Below are positions 25,158 to 35,825 of a stretch of 64,000 bases of DNA, one piece after another. Within the stretch, counting starts at the first letter, position 1; each line of letters begins with the position of its first letter. The position numbers were made by a program, and so were the translations under genes. This stretch comes from Diaphorobacter sp. HDW4A (GTDB lineage Bacteria; Pseudomonadota; Gammaproteobacteria; Burkholderiales; Burkholderiaceae_C), in the NCBI RefSeq assembly GCF_011305995.1, contig NZ_CP049911.1, forward strand, positions 62,001 through 126,000. Direction: 5' to 3'. The notes beneath the pieces are model-generated. The model was not told the DNA's origin. It was given only the letters and a program-made list of their open reading frames with translations, and searched no databases.

Positions 25158-26393
25158 TCAGTTGGTCGCCTCAGGCGCTTGGGCTGGCTCGGAAGATGAC
25201 CGCGAAGGAGTCATTCCCCTGCCTGCGGGTGAGGAGATCGGCAGGCCCGATTCATCCACCTTCAGTACCTCAGGCTTCACGGGTACGCCGGGCATGATTC
25301 GTTGAAGGCCCTCGACCACCACACTCTCTCCAGGCTTGACGGTGTCTCCCAGGACGACACGCATTCCATTCTTCAGCGTGCCTTGGCGCACCACACGGAG
25401 TTGAGGCAGACCGTCTTTGCCGACCACTGTCACGACCTTGCGGTCTTGATCAGTGCCGATGGCTCTCTCGGGCACCAAGGTGGCGGTGTATGGGGCGCTG
25501 GTCTCCATCGAGATGCGAGCTGACAAACCCGGTACGAAGCGACCTTGTCGGTTGTCAAAGCTGGCTCTCACGCGGATCGACCCAGTCTGAGTGTTGATTC
25601 GGTTGTCGACAAAGTCGAGCGTGCCTGTGTGCGGGAATCCCTCTTCGTTAGCGAGGCCCATGCGAACGACGGGCGCCTTCCCTTTGAGGGATCGGATGCG
25701 CAGAAATGTCTGCTCGCTGATGTCAAAGTAGGAGTAAACGATGCTGTTGGATGCGATCGTGGTGAGGACAGCTTGGTCGTTGACCAAGTTCCCAGCCGTG
25801 ATGGCCGACCTGGATATCCGACCCGAAATGGGCGAGAACACGGACGTGTAGGAGAGGTTGAGACGTGCGAGTCTCAAGGCTGCTTCCGCTGCCTCCAGGT
25901 CAGCAGCACTTGTTCTTGCTCCAGCTGCGAGCTGATCGACCTCTTGCTTTGAAATCGCTTTGCTCCTGAGCAACGTTTCCGCCCTCGTCAGCTCAGAGCT
26001 GGCAAGCTCGCTGCGAGTTCGAGCGGCAGCCAGTTGTGCGCTTGCACGGTGAACCTCAGCTTCAAATGGGCGCTTGTCGATGGTGTAGAGCAGCTGTCCT
26101 TTGGCAACGATGGCCCCGTCCCTGAAGTGCACGGTGTCAATCGAGCCCGCAACCCTCGGACGGATCTCCACGAATTCAGCTGCTTCGATGCGACCGCTGA
26201 ACATTTCGGTGTCGATGACATTTCGCTGGACAGCAGGTGCGACGCTGACTGGCATGGCCTGCGGTGCGTCGCGCTCTGCCCCAGTTTGGCCGGTGCATGC
26301 TGCGAGGCAGAGGGTGGAGATGACGATGGCTGCAACAAGCGGCACAGACAGTTGTTGGCGGACATGCCGCGAGGAAGTGAAAAGCATGTGCAT
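25158..26393 (-). CDS. RND efflux periplasmic adaptor (MexE/AcrA family lipoprotein)
   Basis: A 411-residue membrane fusion protein with a lipoprotein signal (lipobox LAAC near 33). The lipoyl/hairpin region is RPRVAGSIDTVHFRDGAIVAKGQLLYTID (about 80-110), followed by an alpha-hairpin, LNLSYTSVFSPISGRIS and the beta-barrel VRASFDNRQGRFVPGLSARI. It bridges the pump and channel. It is the first gene of the operon, starting about 100 bp from the TetR operator-like palindrome that lies between it and the divergent regulator remnant. Confidence 0.92.
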   Translation of the reverse strand: MHMLFTSSRHVRQQLSVPLVAAIVISTLCLAACTGQTGAERDAPQAMPVSVAPAVQRNVIDTEMFSGRIEAAEFVEIRPRVAGSIDTVHFRDGAIVAKGQLLYTIDKRPFEAEVHRASAQLAAARTRSELASSELTRAETLLRSKAISKQEVDQLAAGARTSAADLEAAEAALRLARLNLSYTSVFSPISGRISRSAITAGNLVNDQAVLTTIASNSIVYSYFDISEQTFLRIRSLKGKAPVVRMGLANEEGFPHTGTLDFVDNRINTQTGSIRVRASFDNRQGRFVPGLSARISMETSAPYTATLVPERAIGTDQDRKVVTVVGKDGLPQLRVVRQGTLKNGMRVVLGDTVKPGESVVVEGLQRIMPGVPVKPEVLKVDESGLPISSPAGRGMTPSRSSSEPAQAPEATN

Positions 26394-26494
26394 TGGTTGC
26401 TCCGTGAGTGAGCCGGGCCGTTGGTCTCAGTGGTGGCTTTTTTGGGGGGCGTCATAGGGCCGAGCTTGACGATCTGGTCGCAATCCTAGCGGTA

Positions 26495-26524
26495 CAGGTG
26501 AATCAAAAATGATTCACCTGAATC
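26495..26524. promoter_or_regulatory. Palindromic TetR-type operator of the RND operon
   Basis: Perfect 11-bp arms CAGGTGAATCA (26495-26505) and TGATTCACCTG (26510-26520) separated by AAAA. An overlapping second dyad is GATTCA-CC-TGAATC (26511-26524). The site lies between the divergent pump operon and tetR fragment, where a TetR dimer would repress both. Confidence 0.75.
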
Positions 26525-26593
26525 GATGCAGGTTAAAATCACGCCTGTTTGCAAGACGCAAGAATCTCTGAGCAAAAATGCCTAACGCGACTC

Positions 26594-26968
26594 ATGAGTT
26601 CCCATGCATCGACTGACACCGGCGGCGGTTCGGCACCAGCCGTTGCCCATACCGAAGATGAAAAGCTGCTGGCTGCACTCGCCTTGGCACTGATCGACAA
26701 GCCGCGTGCCACGCTGCATGAGTTGGCCGTTGCCGTGGGCGTGAGCAAGGCGACGCTCTACCGGCACTCGCGCACCAGAGAAGAGTTGATCGACAGGCTC
26801 ACGCTCCACGCGACTGAGTGCATGCAGCGAACGTTGAACTCCGCGAAGCTGGAGGCGGGAACCGCTTTGGAGGCGTTGTCTCGGTTTATTGGCGCTCAGC
26901 TTGATCAGCGTGAGATGACGGCTGGAGGTACAGCTTTCGCGTGCTGGTCGCCTGAGAACTACTCGTGA
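26594..26968 (+). pseudogene. TetR-family regulator of the RND operon, C-terminally truncated
   Basis: A 124-residue product. It keeps the DNA-binding domain (ATLHELAVAVGVSKATLYRHSRTREELIDRL, about 33-65) and two ligand-domain helices, then at about residue 112 leaves the family pattern and ends GTAFACWSPENYS. Normal members are about 190-200 residues, so roughly 70 C-terminal residues, including most of the dimer interface, are missing. The cut lies just before DNA of unknown origin and the truncated umuC at 27140. Loss of dimerisation would derepress the pump, or leave a DNA-binding-only protein. An ATG at 26549 gives 15 more N-terminal residues. Confidence 0.75.
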
Positions 26969-27139
26969 GGCCTAGGGACCACGCCGTGGACCATAGTCTT
27001 GGCATGTGTCTCACGGGGTCAACGATGACATGTTCAGGAACTGCTTGAGTACGGACGAGCACTGGAGATAACGGTTGGGGATACCTCTACGTACAGAGCT
27101 TTCCCTCTAAGTGAAATGCAACACTAGCCATGGTACCTC

Positions 27140-28150
27140 TTAATCGACGAGAGCTTCATCGGCTTGCATGGCGTACGGGGCGACCTGGTCGAGCGAGCCT
27201 GGAAGATCCGCGCCCGTATCAACCAATGGATCGGCATCCCTTGTGGCATCGGGATCGCCCCCACCAAGACCCTCGCAAAGCTGGCCAACCACATCGCCAA
27301 GACAGCAGAGCGCAAGCCCGGCAGCTACCCGGATGAACTCGCCACGGTGTGTGACCTGTCCCGACTCGGAGCAGATCAACTGCGAGAGGTCATGACCTCC
27401 ACCGACGTCAGCGAGGTGTGGGGGATTGGTCGGCAGATCAGCGCCCAACTAACTGAGCGCGGGGTGACGTCAGTACAGGACTTCGTGGACCTGCCATGTG
27501 CGGTGGTGCGGGGAACTTGGGGCGTGGTGCTGGAGCGCACATGGCGTGAGCTGAAGGGAGAGGCCTGTATAGAACTTGCGGACATGCCCGCGCCAAAGAA
27601 GCAGATCGCCTGTACCCGCAGCTTCGGCCAACCCGTCACAGGGCTGAACGATTTGCGGGAGGCGATCAGTGAGTTCACCTCACGGGCAGCTGAGAAGCTG
27701 CGCAAGCAACGGCATCTGGCTGCGCAGGTGCTGGTGTTCGCAAGGACATCACCATTCAGGGATGGTCCACGGTTCTCCAAGAGCGTGGTCGTGCCGTTGA
27801 TACGTCCCAGCGCGGACACCACGGAGTTGGCCAACGCAGCGGTGAAGGGGCTGCGTAGCATCTACCAACCCGGATTTCAGCTGGCCAAGGCTGGCGTGAT
27901 GTTGTTGGATCTGGTGCCAGACAACTTTGTTCAGGCAGAGCTGGACTGGGCGACTCCATTGAACGATCAGCGCGACCGTTCAAAGTTGATGCGTGCCATG
28001 GACGAAGTCAATGACCGGTTTGGCAAGCGAACGGTATTGCTTGGCAGCTCTGGCCTCACCCAGGGGGCTGACACCTGGGGGATGCGTCAAGTACGGCGGA
28101 CTCCTTACTACACCACAAGATGGGATGAGGTACCGACGGTGAGAGCTTGA
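27140..28150 (+). pseudogene. umuC: 5'-truncated umuC, second copy
   Basis: The frame is open from 27128 and enters UmuC at LIDESFIGLHGVRGDLVERAW, i.e. at the catalytic Asp-Glu about residue 101. It then continues without interruption to VPTVRA at 28150. The N-terminal 100 residues with the first catalytic Asp and fingers are missing. A TTG at 27164 (translated MHGVRGD) could start a non-catalytic product. Codon by codon it is a diverged paralog of the copy at 18453 (many silent differences), not a recent duplicate. The left edge at about 27140 marks a rearrangement joint. Confidence 0.8.
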
Positions 28151-28338
28151 TAGGCAGCTTTCGGCATGGACTGTTGAGGGCAGTACGACGAATCGAGTGA
28201 CAAGTTCGCAGCGTGAGCGGCCGGTCAACCCTGAACGGTTGCACCGCTGCATGGCCGAAGCATTGGAAGCCGCGTAGCGGTCATTCAAGAGCGCCGACTA
28301 TCGACCCGGAGCGGACTCATGCTGTGCCGGAACTCGCG

Positions 28339-28671
28339 TCAGTGTGCACCGCTCTTGGAGAAGATATTAATGACCAATACGCCTGAAACGATGAGGCCCA
28401 TGCCAAGCATGGCGGCTAGGTCGAGCGTCTGCTTGTGCACTATCCAACCCATCAGTGTGATGAGCACGATGCCCGCACCGGCCCATATCGCGTAAGCAAT
28501 GCCAGTTGGGATGAACTTGAGGGTAATCGACAAGAAATAGAAAGCAACCACGTAGCCGACCACCACGATGACGCTTGGCACCAGCCGCGTGAAGTTGTCG
28601 GAGGATTTCATGGCGGTCGTTGCGATCACCTCTGCAACGATGGCTATGGACAGCGGGATATACGGGGACAT
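28339..28671 (-). CDS. SMR-family small multidrug/quaternary ammonium exporter
   Basis: A 110-residue protein with four TM helices. It starts MSPYIPLSIAIVAEVIATTAMK with the essential membrane Glu (Glu14-equivalent, in AEVIAT), followed by GIAYAIWAGAGIVLITLMGWI in helix 3, the SMR signature, and a short tail SKSGAH. It pumps lipophilic cations such as disinfectants or dyes in exchange for protons. Its start lies 3 bp after the tetR stop, so the two are co-transcribed and autoregulated. Confidence 0.9.
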   Translation of the reverse strand: MSPYIPLSIAIVAEVIATTAMKSSDNFTRLVPSVIVVVGYVVAFYFLSITLKFIPTGIAYAIWAGAGIVLITLMGWIVHKQTLDLAAMLGMGLIVSGVLVINIFSKSGAH

Positions 28672-28674
28672 CGT

Positions 28675-29208
28675 TTAGCTCCCTTGGGTAAGTTTCTTGA
28701 TGGAAATTGAGAGCGCCTCTCTTTCTGCTGCGGACAGCTCATAGATGCCGAGAACCTCAGACAGCCATAGGCCATCGGCGGCTAGCCGGGCAAGTAATTT
28801 GTTTGTGTCGGATCCGTCAAGGGCTCGGTCATCCCGAACCCATTGAGCCCAATTAGTCGAGACTGAGCGCTCAACCACACAAGCGGCTAGAAGCGCTTTG
28901 CCTTGATCGGACGACGCTTCATCAGCGGACTCAAGAGCCAATCTGGCATAGCGCCAAGCTGCGGGCTCGCCCGAGCCATCGTCTGCAACTCGGTCTTGAA
29001 ACTCAGCGACGAGGTGGTCATAGAGCGCCATCACCAAAGCCTCGCGTGTCGGGAAATGGTGCTGCACCGCACCCTTGGTCACATCCGCAATTTCAGCGAC
29101 GGCGCCAATAGATAGTTGCTCGCCATGGACGAGCAACTGCGCGCCAGCATCTAAAAGTAAAGCCTTAACAAGTTCTGGCCGCTTCGGCCGTCGTACACCA
29201 TTCTTCAT
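28675..29208 (-). CDS. TetR-family regulator of the SMR exporter
   Basis: A 177-residue regulator. The helix-turn-helix LSIGAVAEIADVTKGAVQHHFPTREAL (about 33-60) is typical of TetR. The ligand domain continues with SSDQGKALLAACVVERS and a C-terminal helix (LSAAEREALSISIKKL). It is the first gene of a two-gene leftward operon with the SMR exporter, and probably represses its own promoter until a cationic drug binds. The palindrome 15 bp upstream of the start is the likely operator. Confidence 0.85.
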   Translation of the reverse strand: MKNGVRRPKRPELVKALLLDAGAQLLVHGEQLSIGAVAEIADVTKGAVQHHFPTREALVMALYDHLVAEFQDRVADDGSGEPAAWRYARLALESADEASSDQGKALLAACVVERSVSTNWAQWVRDDRALDGSDTNKLLARLAADGLWLSEVLGIYELSAAEREALSISIKKLTQGS

Positions 29209-29222
29209 GTACGAATAATAAC

Positions 29223-29236
29223 ATTACGAACGTAAT
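29223..29236. promoter_or_regulatory. Operator-like palindrome upstream of tetR-smr
   Basis: ATTACG-AA-CGTAAT is a perfect 14-bp dyad located 15 bp before the tetR ATG at 29208. A related half site, ACGAATAAT, lies at about 29211-29219. Confidence 0.55.
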
Positions 29237-29558
29237 CTTATGAGAATACCCGAGCGTTTGCAGAGGGGCATTGAGTGGCCGCCAGGAGCGAGCGCGAACG
29301 ACCGCTCCTGGCCGGGTGCGAGTGCCCCGTCTGCCAACTTCATCGCCCGAGAGCAGCCGTTCAGGGAGCGCCTTCTGACCGGCCGGTTTATGGCGAGCAA
29401 TTCCAAAAGCTAGCGGGCACGTCTCGCCCAAGAGCGGTCGATCATGAGTGGCTGCTAATAGGCTGATCAACGTGCATGGAGGGACAATTGATCTGGACGC
29501 CAGCGAGGCCGCACCAAAAGGCTCCGTTGCCACTTAGCCAACCAAATCTTTCAGATAC
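29237..29558. other. Gap without a supported gene
   Basis: About 320 bp. The short frames here have no recognisable family; they could be remnants of a disrupted gene. No promoter or repeat is assigned. Confidence 0.3.
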
Positions 29559-30755
29559 ATGAATGCTGGTCTAACCCCGTCCGAACGTCTAGTCAACGAC
29601 CTGAGTACCAGTAGCTTCATGAGGCTTTGGACGCACCCGAACCCAGTCGGCAAGGGCGGGAAGGAACTGTGTGACTGCCTGATCGTCTGCGGCCCCCACA
29701 TCATCATCATCTCTGTGAAGGAGATCGAGTTTCGTGACACGGGCGACACCGTGGGTTGGGAGCGGTGGCAGAAGGCCGCCATCGACAAGTCGGTCCAGCA
29801 GATCTGGGGTGCCGAGCGTTGGCTTCGCGTCGCCGATCGCGTGGTTCGCAGCGATGGCCGAGAGGTTGTGCTGGCGCCAAAACCGGATCGCAGCTTCCAT
29901 CGAATCACGGTCTCCCTAGGCGGCAGAGGGAGCGTCCCCCTGAAGTGGGGCGATCTGGGTCACGGATTTGTCCACCTTCTTGACGAGTTCAGCTTGCAGG
30001 CCTTCTTCAGCGAGCTCACGACGATCACTGACTTCGTTCGCTACTTGTTGGCTGCCGAACGCATCTTCGAACGCGGCGCCAAACCGGTCTTCGTTGGCTC
30101 CGGAGCAGAGGACCTGCTTGCGCTCTATGTCCAGAACGGGGAGGACTTTGGCTTGTTCGACCCGGACACAGGCGAGCCGGCGCTGGCGTTGATCCAAGAC
30201 GGCGTCTGGGAGGCTCTGATAAATCATCCTGACTACCTTGCGCGGAACAAGGATCTCGAGTCCTCCTACGCTTGGGATCGGCTGATCGAACACTTCGTCG
30301 AAGACCTCCTAACGGATGGGATGTTCGACATGTTCCGCAGGGAGGTCACGCAGAACGAGCTCGCGCTGGCTGCGATGGCGATGCAACCCCGTGGTCACCG
30401 CGCCAACCTTGCGGATTCCTTTCTGGAGTTCCTACACCCGACCACCAAACATGTGGCCGCAAGAGTTGTCGTCGCGGACAACCAAGCCGCATTCGTCTTC
30501 ACAGCCGGCGACTCGGCAAATCGCGATCTGCGTGCCCGCGAACTGATGCTGCGGTGCCTTGTCGTTCGCGGCCGATGCAGTTCAGTGAAAACGGTCGTTG
30601 GCATTGCCACAGACAGGCCGCAAGCCGGAAAGCAAGGCCACTCTTCGGACATCGTCTACTTGCACATGCCGGACTGGGATCCGGCCGAGACCACAAAGAT
30701 TGATCGGATCCAGGCGGAACTCGGTTACTTCAAGAACACCCGGTGGCCGACTTGA
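29559..30755 (+). CDS. Large hypothetical protein with restriction-nuclease-like N-terminal strand pattern
   Basis: A 398-residue protein of unassigned family. Residues about 20-60 read SFMRLWTHPNPVGKGGKELCDC, then LIVCGPHIIIISVKEIEF. An acidic residue, two hydrophobic strands and a Lys (SVK) resemble a PD-(D/E)XK nuclease core in which the usual Glu/Gln is Ser. A Trp-rich helix, WERWQKAAIDKSVQQIWGAERWL, follows. The rest is alpha-beta, with a late ANRDLRARELMLRCLVVRG segment. It is convergent with the 715-residue SEC-C protein at 30768, 12 bp away. Accessory setting between a drug exporter and a secreted hydrolase suggests a defence or DNA-processing role; this is inference. Confidence 0.55.
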   Translation: MNAGLTPSERLVNDLSTSSFMRLWTHPNPVGKGGKELCDCLIVCGPHIIIISVKEIEFRDTGDTVGWERWQKAAIDKSVQQIWGAERWLRVADRVVRSDGREVVLAPKPDRSFHRITVSLGGRGSVPLKWGDLGHGFVHLLDEFSLQAFFSELTTITDFVRYLLAAERIFERGAKPVFVGSGAEDLLALYVQNGEDFGLFDPDTGEPALALIQDGVWEALINHPDYLARNKDLESSYAWDRLIEHFVEDLLTDGMFDMFRREVTQNELALAAMAMQPRGHRANLADSFLEFLHPTTKHVAARVVVADNQAAFVFTAGDSANRDLRARELMLRCLVVRGRCSSVKTVVGIATDRPQAGKQGHSSDIVYLHMPDWDPAETTKIDRIQAELGYFKNTRWPT

Positions 30756-30767
30756 CCATGGTGCGCG

Positions 30768-32915
<2,148 letters not shown>

Positions 32916-32951
32916 CGTGTTCTCCACCCATGGCCCCGTGAAACATTGCAA

Positions 32952-33354
32952 TCATGTCGCAGCTTCCTCCGATCGCCCGATCATGGGCTGCCCAAGTCTT
33001 TCCCACACTGGCAAGTGTCGTCTAAGCACGGCGTAGGCAGGCTGCGCTATTCGCCTCTCTGCGACTTCGAATGACAGCTCCGGGTCGCCGATTTAAGGGC
33101 TGTGGAATTCGCCTGTGGGTCGATGGCCGGTCCCGGTGAATGACCGCTGATCGGCACCCGACCCAGCACATCAATCGCGACTTGGTCGGACGAGTGGTAA
33201 CCGGCTGCTCCCAGCCTAAAGCCGAAACCTGACAGGAGTGCCATGCTCCGCACATAGCCCCCAACAGTGTTGCACGTGGGGCGCTTTCCCCCTGTTTCTA
33301 TATCTCTTGCCCAAATACTAAATCTGCCTAAAGTTATGGCTCGGGAGGAGAGAC
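32952..33354. other. Non-coding gap
   Basis: Around 400 bp between divergent genes; contains the promoters, but no gene or specific site could be defined. Confidence 0.3.
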
Positions 33355-34548
33355 ATGCAAGGCACAGAGCACACCAAAATTCGCCATCGCCAGTCTTCAC
33401 TGCAACAGGCATTCAATGGCGTTCGCGCACTGGCTGTGGGCGCAGGTATTTTGACCCTCTGCAGTGCAGCCGCCGCTTTTCAAATCGCCCCCATGGGCTC
33501 AGCATTTGAATCCAAACTTACCAACGAGACTGAAGACTCGCTAGCTACGGTCGCAGGTCGTTTGGGCGTTCTGATCAAAGGGCGGGTGCATGAGGAGATC
33601 ACCCAGATTGCCATGGGTTGCCCGGTGGAGCCGGCTGGCCTTGCTCAAGACCCTGTCTGTAGCGATCGCGATCTTCCATTCGCGACGCCTTATGTCATCT
33701 ACGGGGTCCGATGGAATGACTTGCCGCCCTTCAAACTGTCCACTGAGGAAGGCAATTGCACCTACCTGGGCAAGTCCTGCAAAGTGTCAGAAACCATTCG
33801 CTTCTCGACACAACCGCTGTGCTGGTACTGCCTATTCAAGGATGCAGAAAAGAAAGCCCAGATCAAGCCCATCGTGGGCTGCAGCAAAGCTGCTGGCATT
33901 CAGCGCGGTAACTTGATGACCCGCTCCCATTTTGGTGATCTGCAGTTCTTGCATGCAATGGCCAGCGAAGAGGGCGTGCACCCTGGAGCCACCCGTGCGA
34001 AGGTATTGGATTGGCTTGAGTTCGCGTGGAAAGTGGCATCGCGAGAAATCAAACCCGATACCTTCCTGCGAGACATAGACAACCCAACGCTGCAAGAGCA
34101 CTTTGGCTGCACGCAGTGGCGCGTCTCCGATCTCTACATTCTGGGCCGGCAAGACAAAATGCTGCCTTACCTGCACCACGTTGCCTTTGGCTCACTCCTG
34201 CATACCGTCCAAGACTCCTTTGCGGCAGCCCATGCTACCCGCGAGGTCTCGCCACCCGGCGGTACTTGCCAAGACGCCGCGTGGCCTCAGCCCCGACGCA
34301 TCGTGGAATTTCACACCTACGGAGCTCAGGACGGCCATCTGCATGACGAGCAAGATAGCCGCGAAGCGATGACCCGCGTGAGCATTGCTGAAAAATGGCC
34401 TGATGCTGTAGAGGCCACGCGGACGCTGGCCCAGTTCTACGATGAGAGAGCGCGCTGGATGGACGTGCAGCCTTATTTGCAGTGCTTGTTTGAGATCGCC
34501 GACGAGCGCCACAACTCATCGCCAGGAGCGCCGTTCCGTCGCCGCTAG
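33355..34548 (+). CDS. Secreted zinc-dependent phospholipase C / P1-nuclease-like protein
   Basis: A 397-residue exported protein. A long signal region ends around VGAGILTLCSAAAAF (about 42). The metal-site pattern of the zinc PLC/S1-P1 superfamily is visible: KGRVHEEITQIAMGC (His near 80), SHFGDLQFLHAMAS, GSLLHTVQDSFAAAHATRE (the HxxxD-type helix, about 283-300) and IVEFHTYGAQDGHLHDEQD. Several Cys pairs fit a periplasmic or extracellular location. It likely hydrolyses phosphodiesters (phospholipid or nucleic acid); the substrate is unknown. It is a single gene, with a Shine-Dalgarno GGGAGGAG before the ATG. Confidence 0.68.
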   Translation: MQGTEHTKIRHRQSSLQQAFNGVRALAVGAGILTLCSAAAAFQIAPMGSAFESKLTNETEDSLATVAGRLGVLIKGRVHEEITQIAMGCPVEPAGLAQDPVCSDRDLPFATPYVIYGVRWNDLPPFKLSTEEGNCTYLGKSCKVSETIRFSTQPLCWYCLFKDAEKKAQIKPIVGCSKAAGIQRGNLMTRSHFGDLQFLHAMASEEGVHPGATRAKVLDWLEFAWKVASREIKPDTFLRDIDNPTLQEHFGCTQWRVSDLYILGRQDKMLPYLHHVAFGSLLHTVQDSFAAAHATREVSPPGGTCQDAAWPQPRRIVEFHTYGAQDGHLHDEQDSREAMTRVSIAEKWPDAVEATRTLAQFYDERARWMDVQPYLQCLFEIADERHNSSPGAPFRRR

Positions 34549-34675
34549 TGCAAGTAAGGCTAGGCATCGACCCGCCGATGTCCATGACAGCATAGTCCTA
34601 GCTGAGCAATGTCATGACTATGCGCTTATCCAGTTTGCATACCTTGGAAATAAGCACTAGCAGTGCTAAGCGCGT

Positions 34676-34722
34676 GTCACCTGAGTGGACTTCCACTGGT
34701 AGACAAGCGGTGGAAAGGTGAC
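34676..34722. repeat. Nested inverted-repeat hairpin
   Basis: Outer arms GTCACCT (34676-34682) and AGGTGAC (34716-34722) enclose inner arms TTCCAC (34691-34696) and GTGGAA (34710-34715). No T-run follows, so it is not an evident terminator; it may be part of a mobile-element end. Confidence 0.45.
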
Positions 34723-34890
34723 CACAAGCTACGCCATGTGCTTTTGAGTGGGGCCGAGTTCTGCTTGCTAAGCTTTACGGTGAAGATGTTCCCTAAGGTC
34801 AGCAAGCCAAAACTGATGTTGGATGCATTCCGCAAGAGAGTGCTGTGTGCGGTACTGTCGATATTAGGCTGTGGAATGCGTCGTCGATGA

Positions 34891-34971
34891 GTTTACGACT
34901 GTAGCGTGCGCGCTCCACGGCAGAGCAAGGCGCAAGGGCGCGTGGATGCTAGTTCGCTGTTTACGACTTTA
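34891..34971 (+). repeat. 81-bp direct repeat, copy A (left boundary of the CobN/TonB block)
   Basis: Begins GTTTACGACTGTA and ends GTTTACGACTTTA, with these two 13-mers 68 bp apart. Copy B at 53229-53309 has the same termini, the same 68-bp spacing and scattered identity between them, including GGATGCT. Both are in the same orientation. Confidence 0.75.
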
Positions 34972-35047
34972 TTTGGCGCGAATACCCGGCCCGGCCCGGC
35001 GCGAGCGGCTCAAGCGGGTCCGTGCCGTGGCTATCACGCGCAGTGCC

Positions 35048-35761
35048 TTAAAAAGGCCGAGCACTCCCAAAGGCCAGGTCGCGCAGTGGTGATGCGTTGA
35101 GCAGCGTCCAGCTCCGCCGTTGGCCGCATAGCCAGCTTTGGGTCTGCCAGTCGGCGAGCAAGCGGCTCAGCGTCTCAGCGCGAATGCCCAAGTTGGCAGC
35201 CAGCTGGCGCTGGCTCAAGGGGAGCGTGATCTCTCCCTGCGGCGTGCGCGGTAGCCGCAGCAGGTAGGCGGCCAGACGCTCTGGTGCGCTGCTGGTGGTG
35301 AGCCATTGCATTTCATTGATGTAGCGGTAGAGCCGCTTGCTGAAGTCTTGCAGCAGCCTCAGGGCCAATGCCGGGTGGCGCTCGCAAGCCTGGTGCATCG
35401 CCTCGCGGCTTAGGCGCCACACAACCGTCGTGCCTTGGGTGCGCGCCGTCATGGGATAACGGCCGTGCGCCATGAACATGGCCGCCTCGGCCACGCTGTG
35501 TCCGGCCTGAAAACAGTGGAACACCAACTCTTGCCCCTCGTGACCAAAGCGCACTACCTCGACGCAGCCGCTCTCTATCAGCAGCCAGTGGGTTGCTGTG
35601 TCGCCCTCGCAGAACAGTGTTTCGCCATCGCGATGCTGTCGCTGCTGGGCGCCTTGTGCCAGTGATTCCAGCACCGCAGGGTCAAGCCCCCCAAGGGCAG
35701 GCAAGGTCGCAATCAGCGGGATAAGTTCTGATGGTGTGGAGCCGTTGTTGATAAATGTCAT
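35048..35761 (-). CDS. Crp/Fnr-family transcriptional regulator (Dnr/NnrR-like, no Fe-S cysteines)
   Basis: A 237-residue regulator. The cyclic-nucleotide-type beta-roll (about 20-135) contains GETLFCEGDTATHWLLIESG. The C-terminal helix-turn-helix, LPLSQRQLAANLGIRAETLSRLLADW (about 185-210), has the E-x-x-S-R recognition residues of FNR/DNR proteins. It lacks the N-terminal cysteine cluster of FNR, so oxygen sensing by 4Fe-4S is unlikely; heme/NO sensing as in Dnr or NnrR is possible. It is divergent from the first TonB receptor and heads the block ending with NnrS. No clear TTGAT-N4-ATCAA site was seen in the 64-bp gap. Confidence 0.82.
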   Translation of the reverse strand: MTFINNGSTPSELIPLIATLPALGGLDPAVLESLAQGAQQRQHRDGETLFCEGDTATHWLLIESGCVEVVRFGHEGQELVFHCFQAGHSVAEAAMFMAHGRYPMTARTQGTTVVWRLSREAMHQACERHPALALRLLQDFSKRLYRYINEMQWLTTSSAPERLAAYLLRLPRTPQGEITLPLSQRQLAANLGIRAETLSRLLADWQTQSWLCGQRRSWTLLNASPLRDLAFGSARPF

Positions 35762-35790
35762 TGGTTGAAACCGCTTGTGCGTGGATCATA

Positions 35791-35813
35791 TTGAGAATAC
35801 GAATAACTCTCAA
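35791..35813. promoter_or_regulatory. Fur-box-like dyad before the first TonB receptor
   Basis: TTGAGAATACGAATAACTCTCAA is an imperfect palindrome with TTGAGA/TCTCAA ends. It resembles the 19-bp Fur box at about 12 of 19 positions and sits 13 bp before the receptor ATG and 30 bp from the divergent regulator. Confidence 0.4.
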
Positions 35814-35825
35814 TAACAAATTACC

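Larger units (their letters stand above)
34549..35047. other. Intergenic region carrying one 81-bp repeat copy and a nested hairpin
   Basis: About 500 bp without a gene. It contains a nested stem-loop at 34676-34722 and repeat copy A at 34891-34971, just before the Crp/Fnr gene cluster. Confidence 0.5.

Noticed and set aside
29237..29558. Possible remnant of a regulatory or transposase gene (frame with NVHGGTIDLDASEAAPKG)
   Set aside because: Too short and not matched to a family with confidence.
35762..35825. FNR/DNR box between the Crp/Fnr gene and the first TonB receptor
   Set aside because: No TTGAT-N4-ATCAA-like sequence found; only a Fur-like dyad is visible.
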